This document shows, in pieces, positions 9,150-16,622 of a DNA stretch of 52,846 bases. A model generated the notes under the pieces. It was not told the origin of the DNA. It saw only the letters and a program-made list of their open reading frames with translations, and ran no database searches. Position 1 is the first letter of the stretch; every line of letters begins with the position of its first letter. This stretch comes from Candidatus Eiseniibacteriota bacterium (lineage in GTDB: Bacteria > Eisenbacteria > RBG-16-71-46), in NCBI GenBank assembly GCA_025360715.1, contig JANYBS010000198.1:1-52846 (forward strand). The letters are read 5' to 3'. A program made the position numbers and the translations under genes.

Positions 9150-10462
9150 TGCGCCGCTCCGGTCGAAGACGCATCCGCGCGCTGCAGGCCAAAGCCATCA
9201 TCAAGGTGCGTGAAGCGCCCGGCGAGCATCGTCGCGAGGACGCGGCCATTGAGCGTCCAGCCGGCGAAAGGTGTGTTGCGGCCCTTGGTGTGAAAGGTGC
9301 TCGGATCCACGGTCCACTCCGCATCAGGGTCGAACAAGACAAGGTCTGCGCTCGAGCCGGGCTCGAGATCCACCTCGGGAAACTGGAAGACGCGCCGCGG
9401 CGCATCGGTCCACAACTCGATCGCGCGCGCGAGCGTGATGTGCCCGGGCTTGACGAGGAACGTGATGGTGAGCGCGAGCGCCGTCTCCAGGCCGACGATG
9501 CCGAAGGGCGCCTCGGCGAACGGGCGCTTCTTCTCTTCACTCGTGTGCGGCGCGTGGTCGGTGGCGAAGCTGTCGATCGTGCCATCCTGGATCGCCGCGA
9601 TGCAGGCGGCGCGGTCTTCTTCCGAGCGCAGCGGCGGGTTCATCTTGGCGTGCGTGTCGTAGTCGCCGACGGCTTCGTCGGTGAGCACCCAGTAATGCGG
9701 GCACGTCTCGCCGGTCACTGGCAGCCCGCGGCGCTTGGCGTCGCGCAGCGCGTCGAACGCCTGCGCGGTACTCAAGTGCGCCAGGTGCACGCGCGCGCCG
9801 GTGAGTTCGGCAAGGTCGGCATCGCGTCGGCACATCACGCTCTCGGCGGCGTTCGGGATGCCACGTAGTCCCAGCCGCGTCGCCGTGAAGCCCTCGTTCA
9901 TGACCCCGTCACCCTTCAGGTCTGGATCCTCTTCGTGGCAGACGATCGGCAGTCCGGTGCGGCGCGCGTATTCCAGTCCATGCCGCATCATCGCGGCGCT
10001 GCGCACCGGATGGCCGTCGTCGGAGAACGCCACCGCGCCCGCCTGCGCCATGGCCTGCAGCGGCGCCAGCTGCTCGCCCTTCTGGCCCATGGTCACCGCA
10101 GCGATCGGATGCACGCGGCAATGGCCGGCGCCCTCGGCGCGGCGCAGCACCCATTCGACCCAGGCCGGTGTGTCGATCACCGGCTCGGTGTTCGGCATGC
10201 AGGCGATGTCGGTGAAACCGCCTGCGGCTGCAGCCATGCTGCCGGTCTCGATGCTCTCCTTGTTCGTCTGGCCTGGCTCGCGCAGGTGCACGTGCAGGTC
10301 CACCAAGCCGGGCGCGAGCACCGCGGCCTTGCAGTCGAACACGCGCACGAACTCGCCCGCATGCTTGGGCGCCGGAACGATCACGCCGTCCTCGATCGCG
10401 AGCGAGATCACTTCGCCCGTGCGCCAGTGACGCGCGTTCTTGAAGACGATCAGTGAGCTCAC
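9146..10462 (-). CDS. pyrC: Dihydroorotase, class I
   Basis: This 438-residue zinc amidohydrolase cyclises carbamoyl aspartate to dihydroorotate. Metal-binding motifs are present: VDLHVHLREPG near residue 60, an HPIAAVT His in the middle, THAKMNPPLRS, and the catalytic Asp in FATDHAPH. The frame stays open well upstream, but the translation there is pyrB out of frame. The GTG at 10462-10460 begins VSSLIVFKNARH and overlaps the pyrB stop by four bases (GTGA). The length fits class I (about 430), not the E. coli-type class II enzyme (about 350). Confidence 0.95.
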   Translation of the reverse strand: MSSLIVFKNARHWRTGEVISLAIEDGVIVPAPKHAGEFVRVFDCKAAVLAPGLVDLHVHLREPGQTNKESIETGSMAAAAGGFTDIACMPNTEPVIDTPAWVEWVLRRAEGAGHCRVHPIAAVTMGQKGEQLAPLQAMAQAGAVAFSDDGHPVRSAAMMRHGLEYARRTGLPIVCHEEDPDLKGDGVMNEGFTATRLGLRGIPNAAESVMCRRDADLAELTGARVHLAHLSTAQAFDALRDAKRRGLPVTGETCPHYWVLTDEAVGDYDTHAKMNPPLRSEEDRAACIAAIQDGTIDSFATDHAPHTSEEKKRPFAEAPFGIVGLETALALTITFLVKPGHITLARAIELWTDAPRRVFQFPEVDLEPGSSADLVLFDPDAEWTVDPSTFHTKGRNTPFAGWTLNGRVLATMLAGRFTHLDDGFGLQRADASSTGAAQ

Positions 10463-11457
10463 GACGCCGCCTGCAACGCGTGCCAGCAGCGCTTGAGCAC
10501 GGCGCAGCGCACCGCGACGCCGTTGGCCACCTGCGCAAGGATCAGCGAGCGTGCGCTGTCGGCGACCTCGGGCTCCAGTTCGGTGCCGCGGTTGACCGGG
10601 CCCGGATGCAGCACCGGCGCTTCGGGCTTCATGAGCGCCACGCGCTTGCGATTCACGCCCCACACACGCGCGTACTCGGCGCCCGAGGGCAGCAGGCCCT
10701 TCTCCATGCGCTCACGCTGCAGGCGCAGCGCCATGACCGCGTCGGCGCCACTCATGGCGTCTTCGACCGAGTCGGCGACGCTACAACCGAGCGATTCCAC
10801 ATCGAGCGGCATCAGCGTACCCGGTCCGCAGACCGTGACCTCGGCGCCCAGCGTGGTGAGCCCGGCGATGGCCGAGCGCGCCACGCGCGAATGCGCGATG
10901 TCGCCGATGATCGCCAGTCGGCGGCCCTCGAAGCGCCCGCCCCAGGCGTCCTGGAGCGTCAGCAGGTCGAGAAGGCCCTGTGTGGGATGTTCGTGCATGC
11001 CGTCACCCGCATTGATGACGCCCGGGCGGGCAAGATGCCGCGCCAGGTGCGCAGCGGTGCCCGAGACAGCGTGGCGCACCACCAACAGGTGCGCGCCCAT
11101 CGCCTCGAACAGCCGCATGGTATCGAGCAGGGTCTCGCCCTTACTCAATGATGAGGCCGAAGCCGAGAACGCGACCGCGTTCGCGCCCAGACGGCGCGCC
11201 GCGATCTCGAAAGACACCCGCGTGCGCGTGGAGTCCTCGATGAAAGCCAACAGAACAGTGCATCCGGCAAGGTCGGTGCGGTCCGGCCCGCCTGCCCGCA
11301 GCCATTCGCGCTCGCGCGCGGCCGACTCGAGCAATTCCAGCAAGTGGTCCCGGGACATGCCCTCGATCGCCAACAGATGGCGGTCGTCAGTATTCCGGGT
11401 AGAAAAAATCCCGGCGCCGAGGGGCGTCGGGTTCTGCACGGCAGAGGCTGTCGGCAT
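10459..11457 (-). CDS. pyrB: Aspartate carbamoyltransferase catalytic subunit
   Basis: This 332-residue enzyme condenses carbamoyl phosphate with aspartate, the committed step of pyrimidine synthesis. The carbamoyl-phosphate site reads EDSTRTRVSFE at residues 74-84 (commonly EPSTRT; here Asp replaces Pro). HEHPTQGLLD and the aspartate-binding region ALRLQRERM, with HPGPVNRGTE near the end, are also present. No pyrI or pyrC-like inactive homologue lies beside it. It is the first gene of the operon. AAAGGAG sits 7 bases before the ATG and is part of a PyrR-type hairpin, so translation of this gene is probably the regulated step. Confidence 0.96.
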   Translation of the reverse strand: MPTASAVQNPTPLGAGIFSTRNTDDRHLLAIEGMSRDHLLELLESAAREREWLRAGGPDRTDLAGCTVLLAFIEDSTRTRVSFEIAARRLGANAVAFSASASSLSKGETLLDTMRLFEAMGAHLLVVRHAVSGTAAHLARHLARPGVINAGDGMHEHPTQGLLDLLTLQDAWGGRFEGRRLAIIGDIAHSRVARSAIAGLTTLGAEVTVCGPGTLMPLDVESLGCSVADSVEDAMSGADAVMALRLQRERMEKGLLPSGAEYARVWGVNRKRVALMKPEAPVLHPGPVNRGTELEPEVADSARSLILAQVANGVAVRCAVLKRCWHALQAAS

Positions 11458-11464
11458 GACCGAT

Positions 11465-11498
11465 CTCCTTTGGGAGCCTCTCGGGCGCCCTTAAAAGG
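11465..11498 (-). ncRNA. PyrR-binding translational control hairpin in the pyrB leader
   Basis: Read on the minus strand, CCUUU (11498-11494), a UAA bulge, GGG, a C/U mismatch and GCC close a CGAGA loop (11483-11479), followed by GGC, CCC and AAAGG (11471-11467). The loop and flanks match CCNGNGAGGYU, the core of PyrR-binding RNA known from Bacillus leaders. The 3' strand of the lower stem is the pyrB Shine-Dalgarno AAAGG, and no terminator follows, so PyrR binding would block ribosome access, as reported in mycobacteria. The fold was worked out by hand. Confidence 0.72.
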
Positions 11499-11526
11499 TG
11501 CAGGACTACTGGCACGGACAGGCGAC

Positions 11527-11555
11527 AACATAGTGGACTGGGCCGCGTTAATCAA
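11527..11555 (-). promoter_or_regulatory. Predicted pyr operon promoter
   Basis: On the minus strand a -35 TTGATT (11555-11550), a 17-base spacer and a -10 TATGTT (11532-11527) are spaced as for a housekeeping sigma factor. Transcription would start near 11520, leaving a leader of about 60 bases that contains the PyrR hairpin. Confidence 0.6.
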
Positions 11556-11588
11556 GCGTTTGCGTGACTTTGCGGCGCCGGCATGACA

Positions 11589-11594
11589 TAGAAT
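11589..11594 (+). promoter_or_regulatory. Possible -10 box of the secreted sorting-domain gene
   Basis: TAGAAT ends 8 bases before the ATG at 11603, so the transcript would be leaderless or nearly so. No convincing -35 is seen; TGACTT lies 18 bases upstream. Confidence 0.35.
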
Positions 11595-11602
11595 TAAGGG
11601 GC

Positions 11603-12745
11603 ATGCGCCTTCCCCCCTTGGTCCTGCTCCTTGCGGCGCTCCTTCCGGCCCCCGTGTCCGCCGACCCGTTGGTCGACGTACTCTCGCGTACCGTCTCCAC
11701 CAGCCGTTTCGCGATCCAGTTCGACTACTCGCACCAGGACGAGATCCGTAGCCTGGTGTTCAAGGACTGGAGCAGCAGCAAAAGCGTCAGTGCGTACGAA
11801 GGCGTGAGCAACGAGTTCTGGGGACAGAGCCTGCGCAGCCTCGACTCGACCGGCTTCATCTTGCCGCCGGATCAGGATGCGAGCGACATGGGCATCACGG
11901 GAGCCGCGCCCGGGCAAGTAGACCTCACGATCGAGCAGAGCACCATCGACCAGCCGTGGACGAGCACGTCGTACCGCTTCTTCGACGGCCAGCCGTTCTT
12001 CATGGTCACGCGCAGCGTCGGCTTCGCGGACGTGCCGGACAGCAGCAGCTACCAGATGTACCTGCCACGCATCCCGTTCACGGAGTCGTACCGCGCAGTG
12101 CGCTACCGCAACCTGGCAGGGCAACTGCAACAGCGCGTGTACTCGTTCCAAGGCGTGCTCACCGGCGACTGGGATGGCCGCTGGTTGCAGCAGGTGGAGA
12201 TCAGCGGCAACAAGCAGTACGCCGTGACCGTGATCTACGACAGCAGCACCGTGCGCACGCGGCAGTTCGTGCGCGGCTACGGCCCGAACAGCTTCACCGG
12301 CTGGGCCGCCGCGTGGGTGCCACCCGCCATGCACGAGATCAACGAGAGCCAGCGCGTGCTGCTACACTTCTCGACCAACGTGACGAACTTGAGCGTGATC
12401 GATTCGCTGTGGCGAGTGCTGAACTCGACGTACTCGGTCGCCGCCGCGCCGCCGGTGCGATTGCCGCAGGGCGGCCTGCGTCTGGCCGCGGCGCCCAACC
12501 CGGCGCGCGGCGAGACGCGACTGGCGTGGAGCCTGCCGCGCGCGGGCGCCGCCGAGCTGGCGATCTACGACGTGACCGGCCGCCGCGTGGCGCTGCTGCA
12601 CCGCGGCGATGCCGCAGCCGGCGAGCACGCGAGCACATGGAGTGGGCGCGATGACGCGGACCGGCTGCTGCCGCCCGGCGTCTACCTGGCAAGGCTCGCG
12701 ACGGCGCAGAGCGCGCGGAGCGTGAGGCTGGTGCGCGTGCGGTAG
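11603..12745 (+). CDS. Secreted protein with C-terminal FlgD/T9SS-type sorting domain
   Basis: This 380-residue exported protein has an N-terminal signal peptide (MRLPPLVLLLAALLPAPVSA). The central part, about 270 residues, is not recognised; it is rich in Ser, Tyr and aromatic residues, as in a beta-rich surface protein. The last 80 or so residues form an Ig-like domain of the FlgD/Por-secretion type (AAPNPARGETRLAWSLP, then YDVTGRRVALL and LPPGVYLARL). Such C-termini guide secretion or surface attachment in FCB-group bacteria. The frame is open from a GTG at 11564, but the ATG at 11603 begins the signal peptide directly. It is divergent from pyrB and shares its upstream region. Function unknown. 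Confidence 0.85.
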   Translation: MRLPPLVLLLAALLPAPVSADPLVDVLSRTVSTSRFAIQFDYSHQDEIRSLVFKDWSSSKSVSAYEGVSNEFWGQSLRSLDSTGFILPPDQDASDMGITGAAPGQVDLTIEQSTIDQPWTSTSYRFFDGQPFFMVTRSVGFADVPDSSSYQMYLPRIPFTESYRAVRYRNLAGQLQQRVYSFQGVLTGDWDGRWLQQVEISGNKQYAVTVIYDSSTVRTRQFVRGYGPNSFTGWAAAWVPPAMHEINESQRVLLHFSTNVTNLSVIDSLWRVLNSTYSVAAAPPVRLPQGGLRLAAAPNPARGETRLAWSLPRAGAAELAIYDVTGRRVALLHRGDAAAGEHASTWSGRDDADRLLPPGVYLARLATAQSARSVRLVRVR

Positions 12746-12771
12746 CGCGACTGCGTTTGCGAGAACGAATG

Positions 12772-14112
12772 CTACAGCAGCGTGCCGTGCAGGATCAGGC
12801 TCGCGATCGAGAAGTAGATCACGATGCCGGTCACGTCCACGAGCGTGGCCACGAACGGCGCCGATGCGCTCGCGGGATCCAGCCCCACGCGGCGCAGCAC
12901 GAACGGCAGCATCGAGCCGGCGATCGTGCCCCACGTGACGACGCCCACAACGGCCAAGCCGATCGTCATGGCGACCTTGAAGTGATGCTCGCCATACGAG
13001 TGAAAGAGCATCTGCCACAGCTCGATGCGCGAGAAGCCGAGCACGCCCAGGATCAGGCCCATCGACACGCCCGTGAGCAGTTCGCGGTTAACGACGCGCC
13101 ACCAGTCGGTGAGCTTGACCTCGCCCAGCGCCATGGCGCGGATCACCAGCGTGGTCGCCTGCGAGCCACTGTTGCCGCCGCTCGAGATGATGAGCGGGAT
13201 GAACACCGCCAGCACGACCGCGCGGCTGATCTCGCTCTCGAAACGGCTCATGGCGGTGGTCGTGAGCATCTCCGAGAGGAACAGCGCCGACAGCCAGATC
13301 ACGCGCTTCTGCACCATCTGCGGCAGGCTCACTTCCAGATACGGCGCATCGAGTGCTTCGGTACCGCCGATCTTCTGGATATCCTCGGTGGCCTCTTCCT
13401 GCAGCACGTCGACGATATCGTCGACGGTCACGATACCCTGCATGCGGCCGTCCGCATCGATGACCGGGATCGCCTGCAAGTCGTATTGCGCGAACAGCCG
13501 GCCCAGCGCTTCCTGGTCCATGTCGTCTGCGACCGTGACGATGTCGGTGATCATGATCGCGCGCACGATCGTGCCCGGCGCCGCGGTGAACAGGTCACGG
13601 ATCGAGATCGTGCCCAGCAGTTTCTGGTCGGCGTCGAGCACATAGATATAGTTCACGTGCTCGAGCTGCCCACGGCCCTGGCGGCGCAGATACGCGATCG
13701 CCTCGTCCACGTTCACGTCGGGACGCAGGCGCGCATACCGCGGATTCATCAGACCGCCGGCGTCATCTTCGGCGTACGCCAACAGCGCTGTCACCTCACG
13801 GCGCGTCTGGTCGTCGAGCAGCGCCATGAGTTCATCGCGCACGTCCTGCTCAGCGGCTTCCTGCAGCACGTCGGCGGCATCGTCGGGCGGCAGCAGCCGC
13901 ATCCACGAGCGTCGCTGGCCAACGGGCATGGTGGTGATGAGCTCGTACTCATCGCGCGCGGTCAGGTCGAGGAAGAAGTCCTCGGCATCCTCGCGCGGCA
14001 GGTCGAGGAACGCCTCGAGGCGCTCCTCCTGGTCGAGGATGCGCCACGTCTCCTGCAGGTCGCCGGCGGCGAGGCCGGCTTCACTCTCCGTCTCGTTTCG
14101 CAGGCTGGGCAT
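12772..14112 (-). CDS. mgtE: Magnesium transporter MgtE
   Basis: This 446-residue protein is a Mg2+-gated inner-membrane channel. An N-terminal superhelical MgtE_N domain (about residues 20-125) is followed by two CBS domains (about 130-250, with MNPRYARLRPDVNVDEAIAY and MITDIVTVADDMDQEAL). Five membrane helices follow, and the hallmark SSGGNSGSQATTLVIRAMAL opens the pore region. The length is typical. It converges on the secreted-protein gene with only 26 bases between them. A CGGAG lies about 11 bases before the ATG. Confidence 0.96.
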   Translation of the reverse strand: MPSLRNETESEAGLAAGDLQETWRILDQEERLEAFLDLPREDAEDFFLDLTARDEYELITTMPVGQRRSWMRLLPPDDAADVLQEAAEQDVRDELMALLDDQTRREVTALLAYAEDDAGGLMNPRYARLRPDVNVDEAIAYLRRQGRGQLEHVNYIYVLDADQKLLGTISIRDLFTAAPGTIVRAIMITDIVTVADDMDQEALGRLFAQYDLQAIPVIDADGRMQGIVTVDDIVDVLQEEATEDIQKIGGTEALDAPYLEVSLPQMVQKRVIWLSALFLSEMLTTTAMSRFESEISRAVVLAVFIPLIISSGGNSGSQATTLVIRAMALGEVKLTDWWRVVNRELLTGVSMGLILGVLGFSRIELWQMLFHSYGEHHFKVAMTIGLAVVGVVTWGTIAGSMLPFVLRRVGLDPASASAPFVATLVDVTGIVIYFSIASLILHGTLL

Positions 14113-14240
14113 GGCTCGGGAGCTCCGGAGTCGGGGTCAGAGTGTTCCCCCGCAACCTAGCCTCTGGGGCGCACGCGAGTCCAGCGCGTTCGCGGGCGCG
14201 GCAGTGGCCGCTCCACCCTGTTTGCGCGAGCTTCGCCGCT

Positions 14241-15206
14241 CTATGGCGTGCGCGTCACGGCTATGACCGCGCCTGCGGCTGATCGCGCGACGCCGGCCGT
14301 GGTCATGAGCGCCACGGCCACCACGACCAGCGCGGCCGCGGTGAGCGTGCGCGGGGACAGCACCTCGTGGCCGATGAAGAAGCCCAGCATCATGGCCACG
14401 ATGGGATTCACGAACGCGTAGGTCGCCACGACCGCGGGCGGCACGTGCTCGAGCAGGTACAGATAAGCCGTGAAGCCCACGACCGAGCCGAACACGCTCA
14501 GGTACGCGAGCGCGAGCCACGACGATGCCGGCACGCTCGCCGGTGTGAAGCGCGCCCATTCGCCGGCCGCACCGCTGAGCAGCAGCAACAGGAGGCCGCC
14601 GCCCGTGAGGCCGATCGCGGTGGAGACCATGGGCGCGCTGGGCATCTTGACGCGGCGCGAATACAGCGAACCCCACGCCCACGTGGCAGAGCCGACAATC
14701 GGAATCAGCGCCCACAGCGGCGAGAACTCGGCCATGCGTGCGTCGGCCAAGCCGGGGCCGATGAGCAGCGCGATGCCGGCAAAACCCATCAGTAGCCCTG
14801 CGATCGCCTGCGGTCCCGGGCGCACGGCACTGGGACCCATACTGGCGAACACGGCTGTCCAGAGCGGGATCGTGCCCAACAGGAGCGCGACGATGCCCGA
14901 GGGCACGTGCGTCTCGCCCACGGTGACGCTCGTGTTGCCAAAGGCAGGCAGCATGAGCCCCACCGCGAGCGCGTTCCACCACTCGCGGCCCTTGGGCCAC
15001 TTCTGGCCGCGCGCGAAGGCGAAGAGCATGAGCATGAGGCCCGCGCTGAAGAGCCGCAGGCCGCACATGAGCACGGGCGGCAGATGGGCGATCGCGTAGC
15101 GGATCGCCATGAACGTGGAGCCCCAGACGAAGTAGATGCACGCGAAGGCGATGAGCACCTTGGGAAGCAGGGCGCGGTCGCGAAGACTAACCATGGACAC
15201 GCTCAT
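14241..15206 (-). CDS. EamA/DMT-family transporter, probable metabolite exporter
   Basis: This 321-residue membrane protein has ten predicted helices in two EamA repeats. The first opens IAFACIYFVWGSTFMAIRYAI, with the WGS-x-F motif typical of YedA/RhaT-like drug/metabolite transporters. The second repeat includes FGSVVGFTAYLYLLEHVPPAVVATYAFVNPIVAMMLGF. Many relatives export amino acids or their analogues. It lies 41 bases downstream of an Lrp/AsnC regulator on the same strand, which supports an amino-acid-responsive exporter, though the substrate is not determinable. Start choice between M1 and M5 is open. Confidence 0.88.
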   Translation of the reverse strand: MSVSMVSLRDRALLPKVLIAFACIYFVWGSTFMAIRYAIAHLPPVLMCGLRLFSAGLMLMLFAFARGQKWPKGREWWNALAVGLMLPAFGNTSVTVGETHVPSGIVALLLGTIPLWTAVFASMGPSAVRPGPQAIAGLLMGFAGIALLIGPGLADARMAEFSPLWALIPIVGSATWAWGSLYSRRVKMPSAPMVSTAIGLTGGGLLLLLLSGAAGEWARFTPASVPASSWLALAYLSVFGSVVGFTAYLYLLEHVPPAVVATYAFVNPIVAMMLGFFIGHEVLSPRTLTAAALVVVAVALMTTAGVARSAAGAVIAVTRTP

Positions 15207-15247
15207 GAGCAGCGCTCGTCAGGCTCGCGCGGCGACTGCAGTGGGTG

Positions 15248-15730
15248 TCAGCCATGCACGCGCTCACGCCGGTCACTAGCCGGCACCGGCAGCGCCCAGG
15301 TCTCTTTGAGCGTCTCGAGCGCGATGGTGCTCTGCGTGGAGCGCACGGTGGAGATCGCCCCGAAGCGTTCGCGCAGCAGGCGGCCAAGCGCTTCGGGATC
15401 CTTCACACGCACCTTCACCAGATAGGAATCCTGGCCGGCCACGTGGTGCACCTCAAGGACCTCGGGCTCACTCGCGAGCGCTTCGCCGGTCGAGATGGAG
15501 CCTGCGTGCTCGTCAGTGCGCACGAGCACGAATGCGAGCAGCGAGCGCTCGAGTACGCGCGGATCGACGTGCGCGCCGTAGCTGCGGATGACCTTCTTCT
15601 GTTCGAGCCTCTTGACGCGTTCAAAGACCGCCGACGGCGCCATGTCGACGCGGCGGGCGAGTTCGGCGTTGCTCATGCGGCCATCGGTCTGCAGCAGTTC
15701 AAGGATGCGGCGATCGGTCTCGTCGAGCAT
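15248..15730 (-). CDS. Lrp/AsnC family transcriptional regulator
   Basis: This 160-residue regulator has an AsnC-type HTH (LDETDRRILELLQTDGRMSN, then ELARRVDMAPSAVFERVKRL) and a C-terminal RAM/ACT-like ligand domain (DSYLVKVRVKDPEALGRLL). Family members sense amino acids and control transport and catabolism. The frame is open further upstream, but the ATG at 15730-15728 has GGAGG 5 bases before it and starts exactly at the HTH. It probably forms an operon with the EamA exporter downstream. The upstream region carries a good promoter and several CGAAG half-sites that may be its own operator. Confidence 0.93.
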   Translation of the reverse strand: MLDETDRRILELLQTDGRMSNAELARRVDMAPSAVFERVKRLEQKKVIRSYGAHVDPRVLERSLLAFVLVRTDEHAGSISTGEALASEPEVLEVHHVAGQDSYLVKVRVKDPEALGRLLRERFGAISTVRSTQSTIALETLKETWALPVPASDRRERVHG

Positions 15731-15752
15731 GGGAGCCTCCGGTAGGTCGACG

Positions 15753-15780
15753 ATGATACTTCGACCTATCGGCCAATCAA
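15753..15780 (-). promoter_or_regulatory. Predicted lrp/asnC-eamA promoter
   Basis: Minus-strand -35 TTGATT (15780-15775), a 16-base spacer and -10 TATCAT (15758-15753). An inverted pair ACTTCG (15758-15763) and CGAAGT (15782-15787) brackets the -35 box. Confidence 0.55.
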
Positions 15781-15812
15781 GCGAAGTCTTTGCTTGTTCA
15801 TGTTGGCACAAG

Positions 15813-15827
15813 CCGAAGAATCTTCGG
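15813..15827. promoter_or_regulatory. CCGAAGA-A-TCTTCGG palindrome, possible AsnC-type operator
   Basis: A perfect 7+1+7 palindrome lies 33 bases upstream of the -35 box and repeats the same CGAAG/CTTCG core as the inverted pair around the promoter. It is probably a regulator binding site. No U-tract follows, which argues against a terminator. Confidence 0.45.
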
Positions 15828-15848
15828 TCTACGGCCGCCTCTGACACG

Positions 15849-15884
15849 AAAAGAGGGCCGCCCGGTCGCACCGGACGGCCCTTT
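15849..15884 (-). terminator. Rho-independent terminator of pyrR
   Basis: The stem pairs AGGGCCG (15854-15860) with CGGCCCT (15876-15882) and CCGGT (15862-15866) with ACCGG (15870-15874), with one mismatch and a 3-base loop. On the minus strand it is followed by UCUUUU. It lies 22 bases after the pyrR stop. Confidence 0.8.
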
Positions 15885-15905
15885 GTCGACTCGCTGAGCC
15901 AAAGA

Positions 15906-16454
15906 TCAGTCCTCGATCTCCTTGATCACGACGGAGTCGACGCTGTCGATCTCGACGAGCTTCACGCCGATGACCTCTTTCTTCGAGGTCGGGACGTTCT
16001 TGCCCACGTAGTCGGCGCGGATCGGCAGTTCGCGGTGGCCGCGGTCGATCACGACCGCCAGCTGGATGCTCTTGGGACGGCCGTAGTCGATGAGTGCGTC
16101 CATGGCGGCGCGCACGGTGCGGCCGGTGAAGAGCACATCGTCGATGAGCACCGCCACCTTGCCGTTGATGTCGACCGGGATCTCGGTGGCGCCCACGACC
16201 GGGTGCGCGGACACGGTCGAGAGGTCATCGCGATAGAGCGTGATGTCGAGGCTGCCCTCGGCGGGCATATGACCCTCGAATTCCTTGATCTTCTCGGCGA
16301 TCCGGTGGGCGATCGGGACGCCGCGGCGGCGGATGCCGACCAAGACGATCTCGTCGACGCCTTTGTTGCGCTCCACGATCTCGTGGGCGATGCGGGTGAT
16401 GATACGCCGCAGACCGTCGGCATCGACGATCTCGGCCTTCTCACGAAGCGCCAT
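15906..16454 (-). CDS. pyrR: Pyrimidine operon regulator PyrR / uracil phosphoribosyltransferase
   Basis: This 182-residue type I PRTase-fold protein binds pyr mRNA when UMP is high, and often has uracil phosphoribosyltransferase activity. The PRPP loop [12 protein letters not shown] is at residues 102-113, and the N-terminal [16 protein letters not shown] and [17 protein letters not shown] segments are typical of PyrR. GGAGG lies 6 bases before the ATG, inside a hairpin that resembles the pyrB leader element, so PyrR may repress its own synthesis. It is a single-gene unit with its own promoter and terminator, about 4.4 kb upstream of the pyr operon. An insertion sequence ends about 24 bases before its -35 box. 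Confidence 0.95.
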   Translation of the reverse strand: MALREKAEIVDADGLRRIITRIAHEIVERNKGVDEIVLVGIRRRGVPIAHRIAEKIKEFEGHMPAEGSLDITLYRDDLSTVSAHPVVGATEIPVDINGKVAVLIDDVLFTGRTVRAAMDALIDYGRPKSIQLAVVIDRGHRELPIRADYVGKNVPTSKKEVIGVKLVEIDSVDSVVIKEIED

Positions 16455-16457
16455 CTG

Positions 16458-16472
16458 GTTCCTCCCGGGAAC
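16458..16472 (-). ncRNA. PyrR-binding hairpin over the pyrR Shine-Dalgarno
   Basis: On the minus strand GUUCC (16472-16468) pairs perfectly with GGAAC (16462-16458) around a CGGGA loop (16467-16463). The segment CCCGGGAGG fits the CCNGNGAGG core of PyrR-binding RNA and contains the GGAGG ribosome site of pyrR. It mirrors the pyrB leader element, so an autoregulatory role is likely. Confidence 0.62.
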
Positions 16473-16501
16473 TCCTCACATTCAAGGAAACTCGTGCGCG
16501 G

Positions 16502-16530
16502 ACAGTAAACGGGCACGCGCAGTGCGGCAA
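16502..16530 (-). promoter_or_regulatory. Predicted pyrR promoter
   Basis: Minus-strand -35 TTGCCG (16530-16525), a 17-base spacer and -10 TACTGT (16507-16502). The leader would be about 40 bases and include the hairpin over the ribosome site. Confidence 0.5.
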
Positions 16531-16553
16531 GGCGGCCCCACGGGTCTGACGAA

Positions 16554-16581
16554 TAGGTTGTGGAGCGAAGAATGTGGATGG
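16554..16581 (+). repeat. Left terminal inverted repeat of the insertion sequence
   Basis: It matches the reverse complement of 17747-17774 at 27 of 28 positions; the only difference is G at 16563. It begins TAGGTTGTGGAGCG. Confidence 0.92.
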
Positions 16582-16587
16582 ATTGAA

Positions 16588-16618
16588 GCCGGGCGACCCG
16601 CGAGGGCGCCCGGCTTTT
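16588..16618 (+). terminator. Hairpin inside the left end of the insertion sequence
   Basis: GCCGGGCG (16588-16595) pairs with CGCCCGGC (16607-16614), and CCC/GGG close a GCGA tetraloop. TTTT follows on the plus strand, so it would terminate transcription entering from the left flank antisense to the transposase. The same stem lies just after the transposase stop on the minus strand, but with a poor U-tract. Confidence 0.6.
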
Positions 16619-16622
16619 GGTT

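Noticed and set aside
11899-12745. Possible toxin or adhesin role for the secreted sorting-domain protein
   Set aside because: The central region shows no recognised domain; only export and a sorting-type C-terminus can be supported.
16049-16516. Alternative minus-strand frame through pyrR and its leader
   Set aside because: It shadows pyrR, has an Arg/Ser-rich translation and would read through the pyrR promoter.
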